DNA of 64,000 bases from Antedon mediterranea (GCF_964355755.1 NC_092680.1:11635001-11699000); one strand, 5' to 3'. Counted from the stretch's first letter, positions 1 to 11,595 are shown. Numbers and translations are program-made. Notes: generated by a model from the letters alone, not told the origin.

Positions 1-339
1 GCTATTCTGTACACTTTGAAGTTTTGTGTGAAAAAGTTTTCTCGAAATGCTCAAAATGGTCTAAAACGTTTTTATATACCATATTAAGCTATTTTGTGCA
101 CTTTGATGTTTTTTTTGAAAAGTTTTATCGAAATGCTCAAAATGGTCTAAAACGGTTTCTATTGGGATTTTAAGCACTTTGATGATTTTGTGTAACCAAG
201 TTTCATCGAAAATCACAAAATGGTCTAAAACGTCTCCAAATGCGATTTGAAGCTTTTCTAAGCACTTTTGTGTTTTTATGTTAACAAGTTTTTTCGAAAA
301 TCACAAAATGGTCTAAAACGTCTTCAAATGCGATTTGAA
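1..339 (+). repeat. Four satellite monomers left of the super-repeat edge
   Basis: Four monomers at 1-87, 88-173, 174-251 and 252-339 form one A*-B*-C-D sub-block. A* has ctttgaag and ends in atataccatattaa; B* has a T run and ends in attgggattttaa. The stretch matches 23889-24227 and about 61534-61872, including the transition into the following cttttatg monomer. It does not match 40141-40479, the sequence preceding copy 2. The array left of position 340 is therefore not simply the end of another identical 40-kb unit. Confidence 0.85.
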
Positions 340-1370
340 GCTATTCTGTACACTTTTATGTTTTGTGTGAAAAAGTTTTGTCGAAATTCTCAAAATGGTC
401 TAAAACGTTTTTAAATACGATATTAAGCTGTTTTGTGCACTTTGATGATTTGTGTGAAAAGTTTTAACGAAATGCTCAAAATGGTCTAAAACGGTTTCTA
501 ATGTGATTTTAAGCACTTTGATGTTTTTGTGTAACCAAGTTTTTTCGAAAATCACAAAATAGTCTAAAACGTCTCCAAATGCGATTTGAAGCTTTTCTAA
601 GCACTTTGGTGTTTTTATGTTAACAAGTTTTTTCGAAAATCACAAAATGGTCTAAAACGTCTCCAAATGCGATTTGAGGATATTCTGAGCAGTTTGGTGT
701 TTTTTTGTTAAAAAGTTTTTTCGAAAATAACAAAATGGTTATAAAACGTCTCCAAATGCGATTTGAAGCTATTCTGTACACTTTGATGTTTTGTGTGAAA
801 AAGTTTTGTCGAAATGCTCAAAATGGTCTAAAACGTTTTTAAATACGATATTAAGCTATTTTGTGATCTTTGATGTTTTTGTGTGAAAAGTTTTATCGAA
901 ATGCTCAAAATGGTCTAAAACGGTTTCTATTGTGATTTTAAGCACTTTGATGATTTTGTGTAACCAAGTTTCATCGAAATGTACAAAATGGTCTAAAACG
1001 TCTCCAAATGCGATTTGAAGCTATTCTAAGTACTTTTGTGTTTTTATGTTAACAAGTTTTTTTCGAAAATCACAAAATGGTCTAAAACGTCTTCAAATGC
1101 GATTTGAAGCTATTCTGTACACTTTGATGTTTTGTGTGAAAAAGTTTTGTCAAAATGCTCAAAATGGTCTAAAACGTTTTTAAAACGATATTAAGCTATT
1201 TTGTGCTCTTTGATGTTTTTGTGTAACCAAGTTTCAACGAAAATCACAAAATGGTCTAAAACGTCTCCAAATGCGATTTGAAGCTTTTCTAAGCACTTTG
1301 GTGTTTTTATGTTAACAAGTTTTTTCGAAAATCACAAAATGGTCTAAAACGTCTCCAAATGCGATTTGAA
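340..1370 (+). repeat. 12-monomer HOR, first copy (1,031 bp)
   Basis: This is a full 12-monomer unit with the same order of classes as the canonical unit at 10829-11857. It is two bases longer because of one inserted base in ggttataaaacg (737) and one extra T near 1057. Its first monomer carries cttttatg, shared with the upstream segment rather than with the other 12-mers. The unit recurs at 40480-41509. Confidence 0.88.
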
Positions 1371-3774
1371 GCTCTTCTGTACACTTTGATGTTTTGTGTG
1401 AAAAAGTTTTGTCGAAATTCTCAAAATGGTCTAAAAGGTTTTTAAATACGATATTAAGCTGTTTTGTGCACTTTGATGATTTGTGTGAAAAGTTTTAACG
1501 AAATGCTCAAAATGGTCTAAAACGGTTTCTAATGTGATTTTAAGCACTTTGATGTTTTTGTGTAACCAAGTTTTTTCGAAAATCACAAAATGGTCTAATA
1601 CGTCTCCAAATGCGATTTGAAGCTTTTCCAAGCACTTTGCTGTTTTTATGTTAAGTTTTTTCGAAAATCACAAAATGGTCTAAAACGTCTTCAAATGCGA
1701 TTTGAAGCTATTCTGTACACTTTGATGTTTTGTGTGAAAAAGTTTTGTCGAAATGCTCAAAATGGTCTAAAACGTTTTTAAATACGATATTAAGCTATTT
1801 TGTGATCTTTGATGTTTTTGTGTGAAAAGTTTTATCAAAATGCTCAAAATGGTCTGAAACGGTTTCTAATGCGATTTGAAGCTATTCTGTACACTTTGAA
1901 GTTTTGTGTGAAAAAGTTTTCTCGAAATGCTCAAAATGGTCTAAAACGTTTTTATATACCATATTAAGCTATTTTGTGCACTTTGATGTTTTTTTTGAAA
2001 AGTTTTATCGAAATGCTCAAAATGGTCTAAAACGGTTTCTATTGGGATTTTAAGCACTTTGATGATTTTGTGTAACCAAGTTTCATCGAAATGTACAAAA
2101 TGGTCTAAAACGTCTCCAAATGCGATTTGAAGCTATTCTAAGTACTTTTGTGTTTTTATGTTAACAAGTTTTTTCGAAAATCACAAAATGGTCTAAAACG
2201 TCTTCAAATGCGATTTGAAGCTATTCTGTACACTTTGATGTTTTGTGTGAAAAAGTTTTGTCGAAATGCTCAAAATGGTCAAAAACGGTTTCTAATGTGA
2301 TTTTAAGCACTTTGATGTTTTTGTGTAACCAAGTTTTTTAAAAAATCACAAAATGGTTTAAAACGTCTCCAAATGCGATTTGAAGCTTTTCTAAGCACTT
2401 TGGTGTTTTTATGTTAACAAGTTTTTTCGAAAATCACAAAATGGTCTAAAACGTCTCCAAATGCGATTTGAAGATATTCTGAGCACTTTGGTGTTTTTAT
2501 GTTAAAAAGTTTTTTCGAAAATCACAAAATAGTCTAAAACGTCTCAAAATGCGATTTGAAGCTATTCTGTACACTTTGATGTTTTGTGTGAAAAAGTTTT
2601 GTCGAAATGCTCAAAATGGTCTAAAACGTTTTTAAAACGATATTAAGCTATTTTGTGCTCTTTGATGTTTTTGTGTAACCAAGTTTCATCGAAAATCACA
2701 AAATGGTCTAAAACGTCTCCAAATGCGATTTGAAGCTTTTCTAAGCACTTTGGTGTTTTTATGTTAACAAGTTTTTTCGAAAATCACGAAATGGTCTAAA
2801 ATGTCTCCAAATGCGATTTGAAGATATTCTGAGCACTTTGGTGTTTTTATGTTAAAACGTTTTTTCGAAAATCACAAAATGGTCTAAAACGTTTTTAAAT
2901 ACGATATTAAGCTATTTTGTGATCTTTGATGTTTTTGTGTGAAAAGTTTTATCGAAATGCTCAAAATGGTCTAAAACGGTTTCTAATGCGATTTGAAGCT
3001 ATTCTGTACACTTTGAAGTTTTTTGTGAAAAAGTTTTCTCGAAATGCTCAAAATGGTCTAAAACGTTTTTATATACCATATTAAGCTATTTTGTGCACTT
3101 TGATGTTTTTTGTGAAAAGTTTTATCGAAATTCTCAAAATGGTCTAAAACGGTTTCTATTGTGATTTTAAGCACTTTGATGATTTTGTGTAACCAAGTTT
3201 CATCGAAATGTACAAAATGGTCTAAAACGTCTCCAAATGCGATTTGAAGCTATTCTAAGTACTTTTGTGTTTTTATGTTAACAAGTTTTTTCGAAAATCA
3301 CGAAATGGTCTAAAATGTCTCCAAATGCGATTTGAAGATATTCTGAGCTCTTTGGTGTTTTTATGTTAAAAAGTTTTTTCGAAAATCACAAAATAGTCTA
3401 AAACGTCTCCAAATGCGATTTGAAGCTATTCTGTACACTTTGATGTGTTGTGTGAAAAAGTTTTGTCGAAATGCTCAAAATGGTCTAAAACGTTTTTAAA
3501 ACGATATTAAGCTATTTTGTGCTCTTTGATGTTTTTGTGTAACCAAGTTTCATCGAAAATCACAAAATGGTCTAAAACGTCTCAAAATGCGATTTGAAGC
3601 TTTTCTAAGCACTTTGGTGTTTTTATGTTAACAAGTTTTTTCGAAAATCACGAAATGGTCTAAAATGTCTCCAAATGCGATTTGAAGATATTCTGAGCAC
3701 TTTGGTGTTTTTATGTTAAAAAGTTTTTTCGAAAATCACAAAATGGTCTAAAACGTCTCCAAATGCGATTTGAA

Positions 3775-4804
3775 GCTCTTCTGTACACTTTGATGTTTTG
3801 TGTGAAAAAGTTTTGTCGAAATGCTCAAAATGGTCTAAAACGTTTTTAAATACGATATTAAGCTGTTTTGTGCACTTTGATGATTTGTGTGAAAAGTTTT
3901 AACGAAATGCTCAAAATGGTCTAAAACGGTTTCTAATGTGATTTTAAGCACTTTGATGTTTTTGTGTAACCAAGTTTTTTCGAAAATCACAAAATAGTCT
4001 AAAACGTCTCCAAATGCGATTTGAAGCTTTTCTAAGCACTTTGGTGTTTTTATGTTAACAAGTTTTTTCGAAAATCACAAAATGGTCTAAAACGTCTCCA
4101 AATGCGATTTGAGGATATTCTGAGCACTTTGGTGTTTTTTTGTTAAAAAGTTTTTTCGAAAATCACAAAATGGTCTAAAACGTCTCCAAATGCGATTTGA
4201 AGCTATTCTGTACACTTTGATGTTTTGTGTGAAAAAGTTTTGTCGAAATGCTCAAAATGGTCTAAAACGTTTTTAAATACGATATTAGGCTATTTTGTGA
4301 TCTTTGATGTTTTTGTGTGAAAAGTTTTATCGAAATGCTCAAAATGGTCTAAAACGGTTTCTATTGTTATTTTAAGCACTTTGATGATTTTGTGTAACCA
4401 AGTTTCATCGAAATGTACAAAATGGTCTAAAACGTCTCCAAATGCGATTTGAAGCTATTCTAAGTACTTTTGTGTTTTTATGTTAACAAGTTTTTTCGAA
4501 AATCACAAAATGGTCTAGAACGTCTTCAAATGCGATTTGAAGCTATTCTGTACACTTTGATGTTTTGTGTGAAAAAGTTTTGTCAAAATGCTCAAAATGG
4601 TCTAAAACGTTTTTAAAACGATATTAAGCTATTTTGTGCTCTTTGATGTTTTTGTGTAACCAAGTTTCATCGAAAATCACAAAATGGTCTAAAACGTCTC
4701 CAAATGCGATTTGAAGCTTTTCTAAGCACTTTGGTGTTTTTATGTTAACAAGTTTTTTTCGAAAATCACAAAATGGTCTAAAACGTCTCCAAATGCGATT
4801 TGAA
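3775..4804 (+). repeat. 12-monomer HOR (1,030 bp)
   Basis: Opens with gctcttctgtac and closes where the next gctcttctgtac starts at 4805. It has the 5+4+3 class order of the canonical HOR. It carries attaggct at the A-to-B step and attgttatttt in its second B monomer, marks it shares with 10829-11857, so these two are close relatives. Confidence 0.85.
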
Positions 4805-6448
4805 GCTCTTCTGTACACTTTGATGTTTTGTGTGAAAAAGTTTTGTCGAAATTCTCAAAATGGTCTAAAACGTTTTTAAATACGATATTAAGCTGTTTTG
4901 TGCACTTTGATGATTTGTGTGAAAAGTTTTAACGAAATGCTCAAAATGGTCAAAAACGGTTTTTAATGTGATTTTAAGCACTTTGATGTTTTTGTGTAAC
5001 CAAGTTTTTTCGAAAATCACAAAATGGTCTAAAACGTCTCCAAGTGCGATTTGAAGCTTTTCTAAGCACTTTGGTGTTTTTATGTTAACAAGTTTTTTCG
5101 AAAATCACAAAATGGTCTAAAACGTCTCCAAATGCGATTTGAAGATATTCTGAGCACTTTGGTGTTTTTATGTTAAAAAGTTTTTTCGAAAATCACAAAA
5201 TGGTCTAAAACGTCTTCAAATGCGATTTGAAGCTATTCTGTACACTTTGATGTTTTGTGTGAAAAAGTTTTGTCGAAATGCTCAAAATGGTCTAAAACGT
5301 TTTTAAATACGATATTAAGCTATTTTGTGATCTTTGATGTTTTTGTGTGAAAAGTTTTATCGAAATGCTCAAAATGGTCTAAAACGTTTTTAAAACGATA
5401 TTAAGCTATTTTGTGCTCTTTGATGTTTTTGTGTAACCAAGTTTCATCGAAAATCACAAAATGGTCTAAAACGTCGCCAAATGCGATTTGAAGCTTTTCT
5501 AAGCACTTTGGTGTTTTTATGTTAACAAGTTTTTTCGAAAATCACGAAATGGTCTAAAATATCTCCAAATGCGATTTGAAGATATTCTGAGCACTTTGGT
5601 GTTTTTATGTTAAAAAGTTTTTTCGAAAATCACAAAATGGTCTAAAACGTCTCCAAACGCGATTTGAAGCTCTTCTGTACACTTTGATGTTTTGTGTGAA
5701 AAAGTTTTGTCGAAATTCTCAAAATGGTCTAAAAGGTTTTTAAATACGATATTAAGCTGTTTTGTGCACTTTGATGATTTGTGTGAAAAGTTTTAACTAA
5801 ATGCTCAAAATGGTCAAAAACGGTTTCTAATGTGATTTTAAGCACTTTGATGTTTTTGTGTAACCAAGTTTTTTCAAAAATCACAAAATGGTCTAAAACG
5901 TCTCCAAATGCGATTTGAAGCTTTTCTAAGCACTTTGGTGTTTTTATGTTAACAAGTTTTTTCGAAAATCACAAAATGGTCTAAAACGTCTCCAAATGCG
6001 ATTTGAAGATATTCTGAGCACTTTGGTGTTTTTATGTTAAAAAGTTTTTTCGAAAATCACAAAATAGTCTAAAACGTCTCCAAATGCGATTTGAAGCTAT
6101 TCTGTACACTTTGATGTTTTGTGTGAAAAAGTTTTGTCGAAATGCTCAAAATGGTCTAAAACGTTTTTAAAACGATATTATTAAGCTATTTTGTGCTCTT
6201 TGATTTTTTTGTGTAACCAAGTTTCATCGAAAATCACAAAATGGTCTAAAACGTCTCAAAATGCGATTTGAAGCTTTTCTAAGCACTTTGGTGTTTTTAT
6301 CTTAACAAGTTTTTTCGAAAATCACGAAATGGTCTAAAATGTCTCCAAATGCGATTTGAAGATATTCTGAGCACTTTGGTGTTTTTATGTTAAAAAGTTT
6401 TTTCGAAAATCACAAAATGGTCTAAAACGTCTCCAAATGCGATTTGAA
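4805..6448 (+). repeat. 1.6-kb insert between 4.4-kb blocks
   Basis: This stretch separates 4.4-kb blocks a and b. It starts like a 12-mer, then shows an A monomer followed by a hybrid at 5319-5404 (B-class first half, A-class end tttttaaaacgatattaa), an F monomer with the rare cgtcgcc (near 5472), and a unit with a three-base addition (attattaag near 6176). The same set of markers recurs near 21,711, 26,697, 32,719, 39,855 and 45,610, so this is one movable piece of the array and not unrelated spacer. Confidence 0.83.
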
Positions 6449-7477
6449 GCTATTCTGTACACTTTGATGTTTTGTGTGAAAAAGTTTTGTCGAAATTCTC
6501 AAAATGGTCTAAAACGTTTTTAAATACGATATTAAGCTGTTTTGTGCACTTTGATGATTTGTGTGAAAAGTTTTAACGAAATGCTCAAAATGGTCTAAAA
6601 CGGTTTCTAATGTGATTTTAAGCACTTTGATGTTTTTGTGTAACCAAGTTTTTTCGAAAATCACAAAATAGTCTAAAACGTCTCCAAATGCGATTTGAAG
6701 CTTTTCTAAGCACTTTGGTGTTTTTATGTTAACAAGTTTTTTCGAAAATCACAAAATGGTCTAAAACGTCTCCAAATGCGATTTGAGGATATTCTGAGCA
6801 CTTTGGTGTTTTTTTGTTAAAAAGTTTTTTCGAAAATAACAAAATGGTCTAAAACGTCTCCAAATGCGATTTGAAGCTATTCTGTACACTTTGATGTTTT
6901 GTGTGAAAAAGTTTTGTCGAAATGCTCAAAATGGTCTAAAACGTTTTTAAATACGATATTAAGCTATTTTGTGATCTTTGATGTTTTTGTGTGAAAAGTT
7001 TTATCGAAATGCTCAAAATGGTCTAAAACGGTTTCTATTGTGATTTTAAGCACTTTGATGATTTTGTGTAACCAAGTTTCATCGAAATGTACAAAATGGT
7101 CTAAAACGTCTCCAAATGCGATTTGAAGCTATTCTAAGTACTTTTGTGTTTTTATGTTAACAAGTTTTTTCGAAAATCACAAAATGGTCTAAAACGTCTT
7201 CAAATGCGATTTGAAGCTATTCTGTACACTTTGATGTTTTGTGTGAAAAAGTTTTGTCAAAATGCTCAAAATGGTCTAAAACGTTTTTAAAACGATATTA
7301 AGCTATTTTGTGCTCTTTGATGTTTTTGTGTAACCAAGTTTCAACGAAAATCACAAAATGGTCTAAAACGTCTCCAAATGCGATTTGAAGCTTTTCTAAG
7401 CACTTTGGTGTTTTTATGTTAACAAGTTTTTTCGAAAATCACAAAATGGTCTAAAACGTCTCCAAATGCGATTTGAA
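6449..7477 (+). repeat. 12-monomer HOR (1,029 bp)
   Basis: Full unit of twelve monomers. Its first monomer begins gctattctg instead of the usual gctcttctg and has aaattctc. The fifth monomer has aaaataac, as does the corresponding monomer of 340-1370, linking the two units. Confidence 0.86.
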
Positions 7478-8411
7478 GCTCTTCTGTACACTTTGATGTT
7501 TTGTGTGAAAAAGTTTTGTCGAAATTCTCAAAATGGTCTAAAAGGTTTTTAAATACGATATTAAGCTGTTTTGTGCACTTTGATGATTTGTGTGAAAAGT
7601 TTTAACGAAATGCTCAAAATGGTCTAAAACGGTTTCTAATGTGATTTTAAGCACTTTGATGTTTTTGTGTAACCAAGTTTTTTCGAAAATCACAAAATGG
7701 TCTAATACGTCTCCAAATGCGATTTGAAGCTTTTCCAAGCACTTTGCTGTTTTTATGTTAAGTTTTTTCGAAAATCACAAAATGGTCTAAAACGTCTTCA
7801 AATGCGATTTGAAGCTATTCTGTACACTTTGATGTTTTGTGTGAAAAAGTTTTGTCGAAATGCTCAAAATGGTCTAAAACGTTTTTAAATACGATATTAA
7901 GCTATTTTGTGATCTTTGATGTTTTTGTGTGAAAAGTTTTATCAAAATGCTCAAAATGGTCTGAAACGGTTTCTAATGCGATTTGAAGCTATTCTGTACA
8001 CTTTGAAGTTTTGTGTGAAAAAGTTTTCTCGAAATGCTCAAAATGGTCTAAAACGTTTTTATATACCATATTAAGCTATTTTGTGCACTTTGATGTTTTT
8101 TTTGAAAAGTTTTATCGAAATGCTCAAAATGGTCTAAAACGGTTTCTATTGGGATTTTAAGCACTTTGATGATTTTGTGTAACCAAGTTTCATCGAAATG
8201 TACAAAATGGTCTAAAACGTCTCCAAATGCGATTTGAAGCTATTCTAAGTACTTTTGTGTTTTTATGTTAACAAGTTTTTTCGAAAATCACAAAATGGTC
8301 TAAAACGTCTTCAAATGCGATTTGAAGCTATTCTGTACACTTTGATGTTTTGTGTGAAAAAGTTTTGTCGAAATGCTCAAAATGGTCAAAAATGGTTTCT
8401 AATGTGATTTT

Positions 8412-8423
8412 AAGCACAAGCAC
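8412..8423 (+). other. 82-bp deletion scar: doubled aagcac
   Basis: The sequence reads tttaagcacaagcactttgg where related blocks have a 78-bp C monomer between the two aagcac motifs. Full-length relatives, for example after 12781, have the two motifs 88 bp apart. Here they are abutted, so 88 minus 6 gives exactly the 82 bp lost. The identical scar at 48551-48562 shows that the deletion is older than the 40-kb duplication. Confidence 0.9.
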
Positions 8424-9799
8424 TTTGGTGTTTTTATGTTAACAAGTTTTTTCGAAAATCACAAAATGGTCTAAAACGTCTCCAAATGCGATTTGAAGAT
8501 ATTCTGAGCACTTTGGTGTTTTTATGTTAAAAAGTTTTTTCGAAAATCACAAAATAGTCTAAAACGTCTCAAAATGCGATTTGAAGCTATTCTGTACACT
8601 TTGATGTTTTGTGTGAAAAAGTTTTGTCGAAATGCTCAAAATGGTCTAAAACGTTTTTAAAACGATATTAAGCTATTTTGTGCTCTTTGATGTTTTTGTG
8701 TAACCAAGTTTCATCGAAAATCACAAAATGGTCTAAAACGTCTCCAAATGCGATTTGAAGCTTTTCTAAGCACTTTGGTGTTTTTATGTTAACAAGTTTT
8801 TTCGAAAACCACGAAATGGTCTAAAATGTCTCCAAATGCGATTTGAAGATATTCTGAGCACTTTGGTGTTTTTATGTTAAAACGTTTTTTCGAAAATCAC
8901 AAAATGGTCTAAAACGTTTTTAAATACGATATTAAGCTATTTTGTGATCTTTGATGTTTTTGTGTGAAAAGTTTTATCGAAATGCTCAAAATGGTCTAAA
9001 ACGGTTTCTAATGCGATTTGAAGCTATTCTGTACACTTTGAAGTTTTTTGTGAAAAAGTTTTCTCGAAATGCTCAAAATGGTCTAAAACGTTTTTATATA
9101 CCATATTAAGCTATTTTGTGCACTTTGATGTTTTTTGTGAAAAGTTTTATCGAAATTCTCAAAATGGTCTAAAACGGTTTCTATTGTGATTTTAAGCACT
9201 TTGATGATTTTGTGTAACCAAGTTTCATCGAAATGTACAAAATGGTCTAAAACGTCTCCAAATGCGATTTGAAGCTATTCTAAGTACTTTTGTGTTTTTA
9301 TGTTAACAAGTTTTTTCGAAAATCACGAAATGGTCTAAAATGTCTCCAAATGCGATTTGAAGATATTCTGAGCACTTTGGTGTTTTTATGTTAAAAAGTT
9401 TTTTCGAAAATCACAAAATAGTCTAAAACGTCTCCAAATGCGATTTGAAGCTATTCTGTACACTTTGATGTTTTGTGTGAAAAAGTTTTGTCGAAATGCT
9501 CAAAATGGTCTAAAACGTTTTTAAAACGATATTAAGCTATTTTGTGCTCTTTGATGTTTTTGTGTAACCAAGTTTCATCGAAAATCACAAAATGGTCTAA
9601 AACGTCTCAAAATGCGATTTGAAGCTTTTCTAAGCACTTTGGTGTTTTTATGTTAACAAGTTTTTTCGAAAATCACGAAATGGTCTAAAATGTCTCCAAA
9701 TGCGATTTGAAGATATTCTGAGCACTTTGGTGTTTTTATGTTAAAAAGTTTTTTCGAAAATCACAAAATGGTCTAAAACGTCTCCAAATGCGATTTGAA

Positions 9800-10828
9800 G
9801 CTCTTCTGTACACTTTGATGTTTTGTGTGAAAAAGTTTTGTCGAAATGCTCAAAATGGTCTAAAACGTTTTTAAATACGATATTAAGCTGTTTTGTGCAC
9901 TTTGATGATTTGTGTGAAAAGTTTTAACGAAATGCTCAAAATGGTCTAAAACGGTTTCTAATGTGATTTTAAGCACTTTGATGTTTTTGTGTAACCAAGT
10001 TTTTTCGAAAATCACAAAATAGTCTAAAACGTCTCCAAATGCGATTTGAAGCTTTTCTAAGCACTTTGGTGTTTTTATGTTAACAAGTTTTTTCGAAAAT
10101 CACAAAATGGTCTAAAACGTCTCCAAATGCGATTTGAGGATATTCTGAGCACTTTGGTGTTTTTTCGTTAAAAAGTTTTTTCGAAAATCACAAAATGGTC
10201 TAAAACGTCTCCAAATGCGATTTGAAGCTATTCTGTACACTTTGATGTTTTGTGTGAAAAAGTTTTGTCGAAATGCTCAAAATGGTCTAAAACGTTTTGA
10301 AATACGATATTAAGCTATTTTGTGATCTTTGATGTTTTTGTGTGAAAAGTTTTATCGAAATGCTCAAAATGGTCTAAAACGGTTTCTATTGTGATTTTAA
10401 GCACTTTGATGATTTTGTGTAACCAAGTTTCATCGAAATGTACAAAATGGTCTAAAATGTCTCCAAATGCGATTTGAAGCTATTCTAAGTACTTTTGTGT
10501 TTTTATGTTAACAAGTTTTTTCGAAAATCACAAAATGGTCTAAAACGTCTTCAAATGCGATTTGAAGCTATTCTGTACACTTTGATGTTTTGTGTGAAAA
10601 AGTTTTGTCAAAATGCTCAAAATGGTCTAAAACGTTTTTAAAACGATATTAAGCTATTTTGTGCTCTTTGATGTTTTTGTGTAACCAAGTTTCATCGAAA
10701 ATCACAAAATGGTCTAAAACGTCTCCAAATGCGATTTGAAGCTTTTCTAAGCACTTTGGTGTTTTTATGTTAACAAGTTTTTTCGAAAATCACAAAATGG
10801 TCTAAAACATCTCCAAATGCGATTTGAA
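9800..10828 (+). repeat. 12-monomer HOR (1,029 bp)
   Basis: A full 12-mer directly followed by a second one at 10829, the clearest tandem pair in the window. Private marks are tttttcgttaaaaag in the fifth monomer, cgttttgaaatacg in the sixth and aaaacatctcc in the twelfth. All three reappear in copy 2 at 49939-50967. Confidence 0.9.
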
Positions 10829-11255
10829 GCTCTTCTGTACACTTTGATGTTTTGTGTGAAAAAGTTTTGTCGAAATTCTCAAAATGGTCTAAAAGGTTTT
10901 TAAATACGATATTAAGCTGTTTTGTGCACTTTGATGATTTGTGTGAAAAGTTTTAACGAAATGCTCAAAATGGTCTAAAACGGTTTCTAATGTGATTTTA
11001 AGCACTTTGATGTTTTTGTGTAACCAAGTTTTTTCGAAAATCACAAAATAGTCTAAAACGTCTCCAAATGCGATTTGAAGCTTTTCTAAGCACTTTGGTG
11101 TTTTTATGTTTACAAGTTTTTTCGAAAATCACAAAATGGTCTAAAACGTCTCCAAATGCGATTTGAGGATATTCTGAGCACTTTGGTGTTTTTTTGTTAA
11201 AAAGTTTTTTCGAAAATCACAAAATGGTCTAAAACGTCTCCAAATGCGATTTGAA
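10829..11255 (+). repeat. HOR sub-block 1: five monomers A-B-C-D-E (427 bp)
   Basis: A opens with gctcttctgtacac. B has gctgttttgtgcac and ends ctaatgtgattttaa. C is the 78-bp class with taaccaag. D has gcttttctaagcac (ttaacaag in most copies, tttacaag here). E has gatattctgagcac with ttaaaaag. The same five-monomer piece occurs as an isolated extra copy at 14262-14688. Confidence 0.9.
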
Positions 11256-11595
11256 GCTATTCTGTACACTTTGATGTTTTGTGTGAAAAAGTTTTGTCGA
11301 AATGCTCAAAATGGTCTAAAACGTTTTTAAATACGATATTAGGCTATTTTGTGATCTTTGATGTTTTTGTGTGAAAAGTTTTATCGAAATGCTCAAAATG
11401 GTCTAAAACGGTTTCTATTGTTATTTTAAGCACTTTGATGATTTTGTGTAACCAAGTTTCATCGAAATGTACAAAATGGTCTAAAACGTCTCCAAATGCG
11501 ATTTGAAGCTATTCTAAGTACTTTTGTGTTTTTATGTTAACAAGTTTTTTCGAAAATCACAAAATGGTCTAAAACGTCTTCAAATGCGATTTGAA
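11256..11595 (+). repeat. HOR sub-block 2: four monomers A-B-C-D (340 bp)
   Basis: A opens with gctattctgtacac and ends aaatacgatatta. B has gctattttgtgatc. C is the 78-bp class with gatgattttgtgtaaccaag and the distinctive gaaatgtacaaaatgg. D has gctattctaagtac and ends gtcttcaaatgcgatttgaa. It differs from sub-block 1 mainly by lacking the E monomer. Confidence 0.9.

Larger units (their letters stand above)
340..4804 (+). repeat. 4.4-kb block, copy a
   Basis: The block is made of one 12-mer (340-1370), a run of variant sub-blocks (1371-3774) and another 12-mer (3775-4804). It is about 4,465 bp, matching 6449-10828 (4,380 bp, shortened by 82 bp) and 10829 onward. Markers in the variant part include a D-class monomer with three bases lost (ttaagttttttc, near 1651), a B/C hybrid ending tctaatgcgatttgaa, the A*-B* pair, and an A/B hybrid at 2220-2306. 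Its copy in the second super-repeat is 40480-44943. Confidence 0.88.
6449..10828 (+). repeat. 4.4-kb block, copy b (4,380 bp)
   Basis: Starts with a 12-mer at 6449-7477 and ends with a 12-mer at 9800-10828. It lines up with block a at an offset of 6,107-6,109 bp up to about 8,411, then at 6,025 bp, because 82 bp are missing at 8412-8423. Its copy in the second super-repeat is 46588-50967 and carries the same deletion. Confidence 0.9.

Noticed and set aside
61-90. TATA-like and AT-rich promoter-like motifs (tatatacc and similar)
   Set aside because: They recur with the A* monomer at each copy and have no gene downstream; they are satellite sequence.
1431-1631. Minus-strand open frame of 66 codons, repeated at 7538, 11918, 30136, 41570, 47677 and 52057
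   Set aside because: It starts at TTG, lies wholly in satellite monomers, and its copies simply follow the block repeats. The protein would be a readthrough of two to three monomers with no domain. Not a gene.
4624-4818. Minus-strand open frame of 64 codons, repeated at 44763
   Set aside because: It starts at GTG inside satellite and exists only because a T run near 4753-4760 has one extra base that shifts the frame. No coding evidence.
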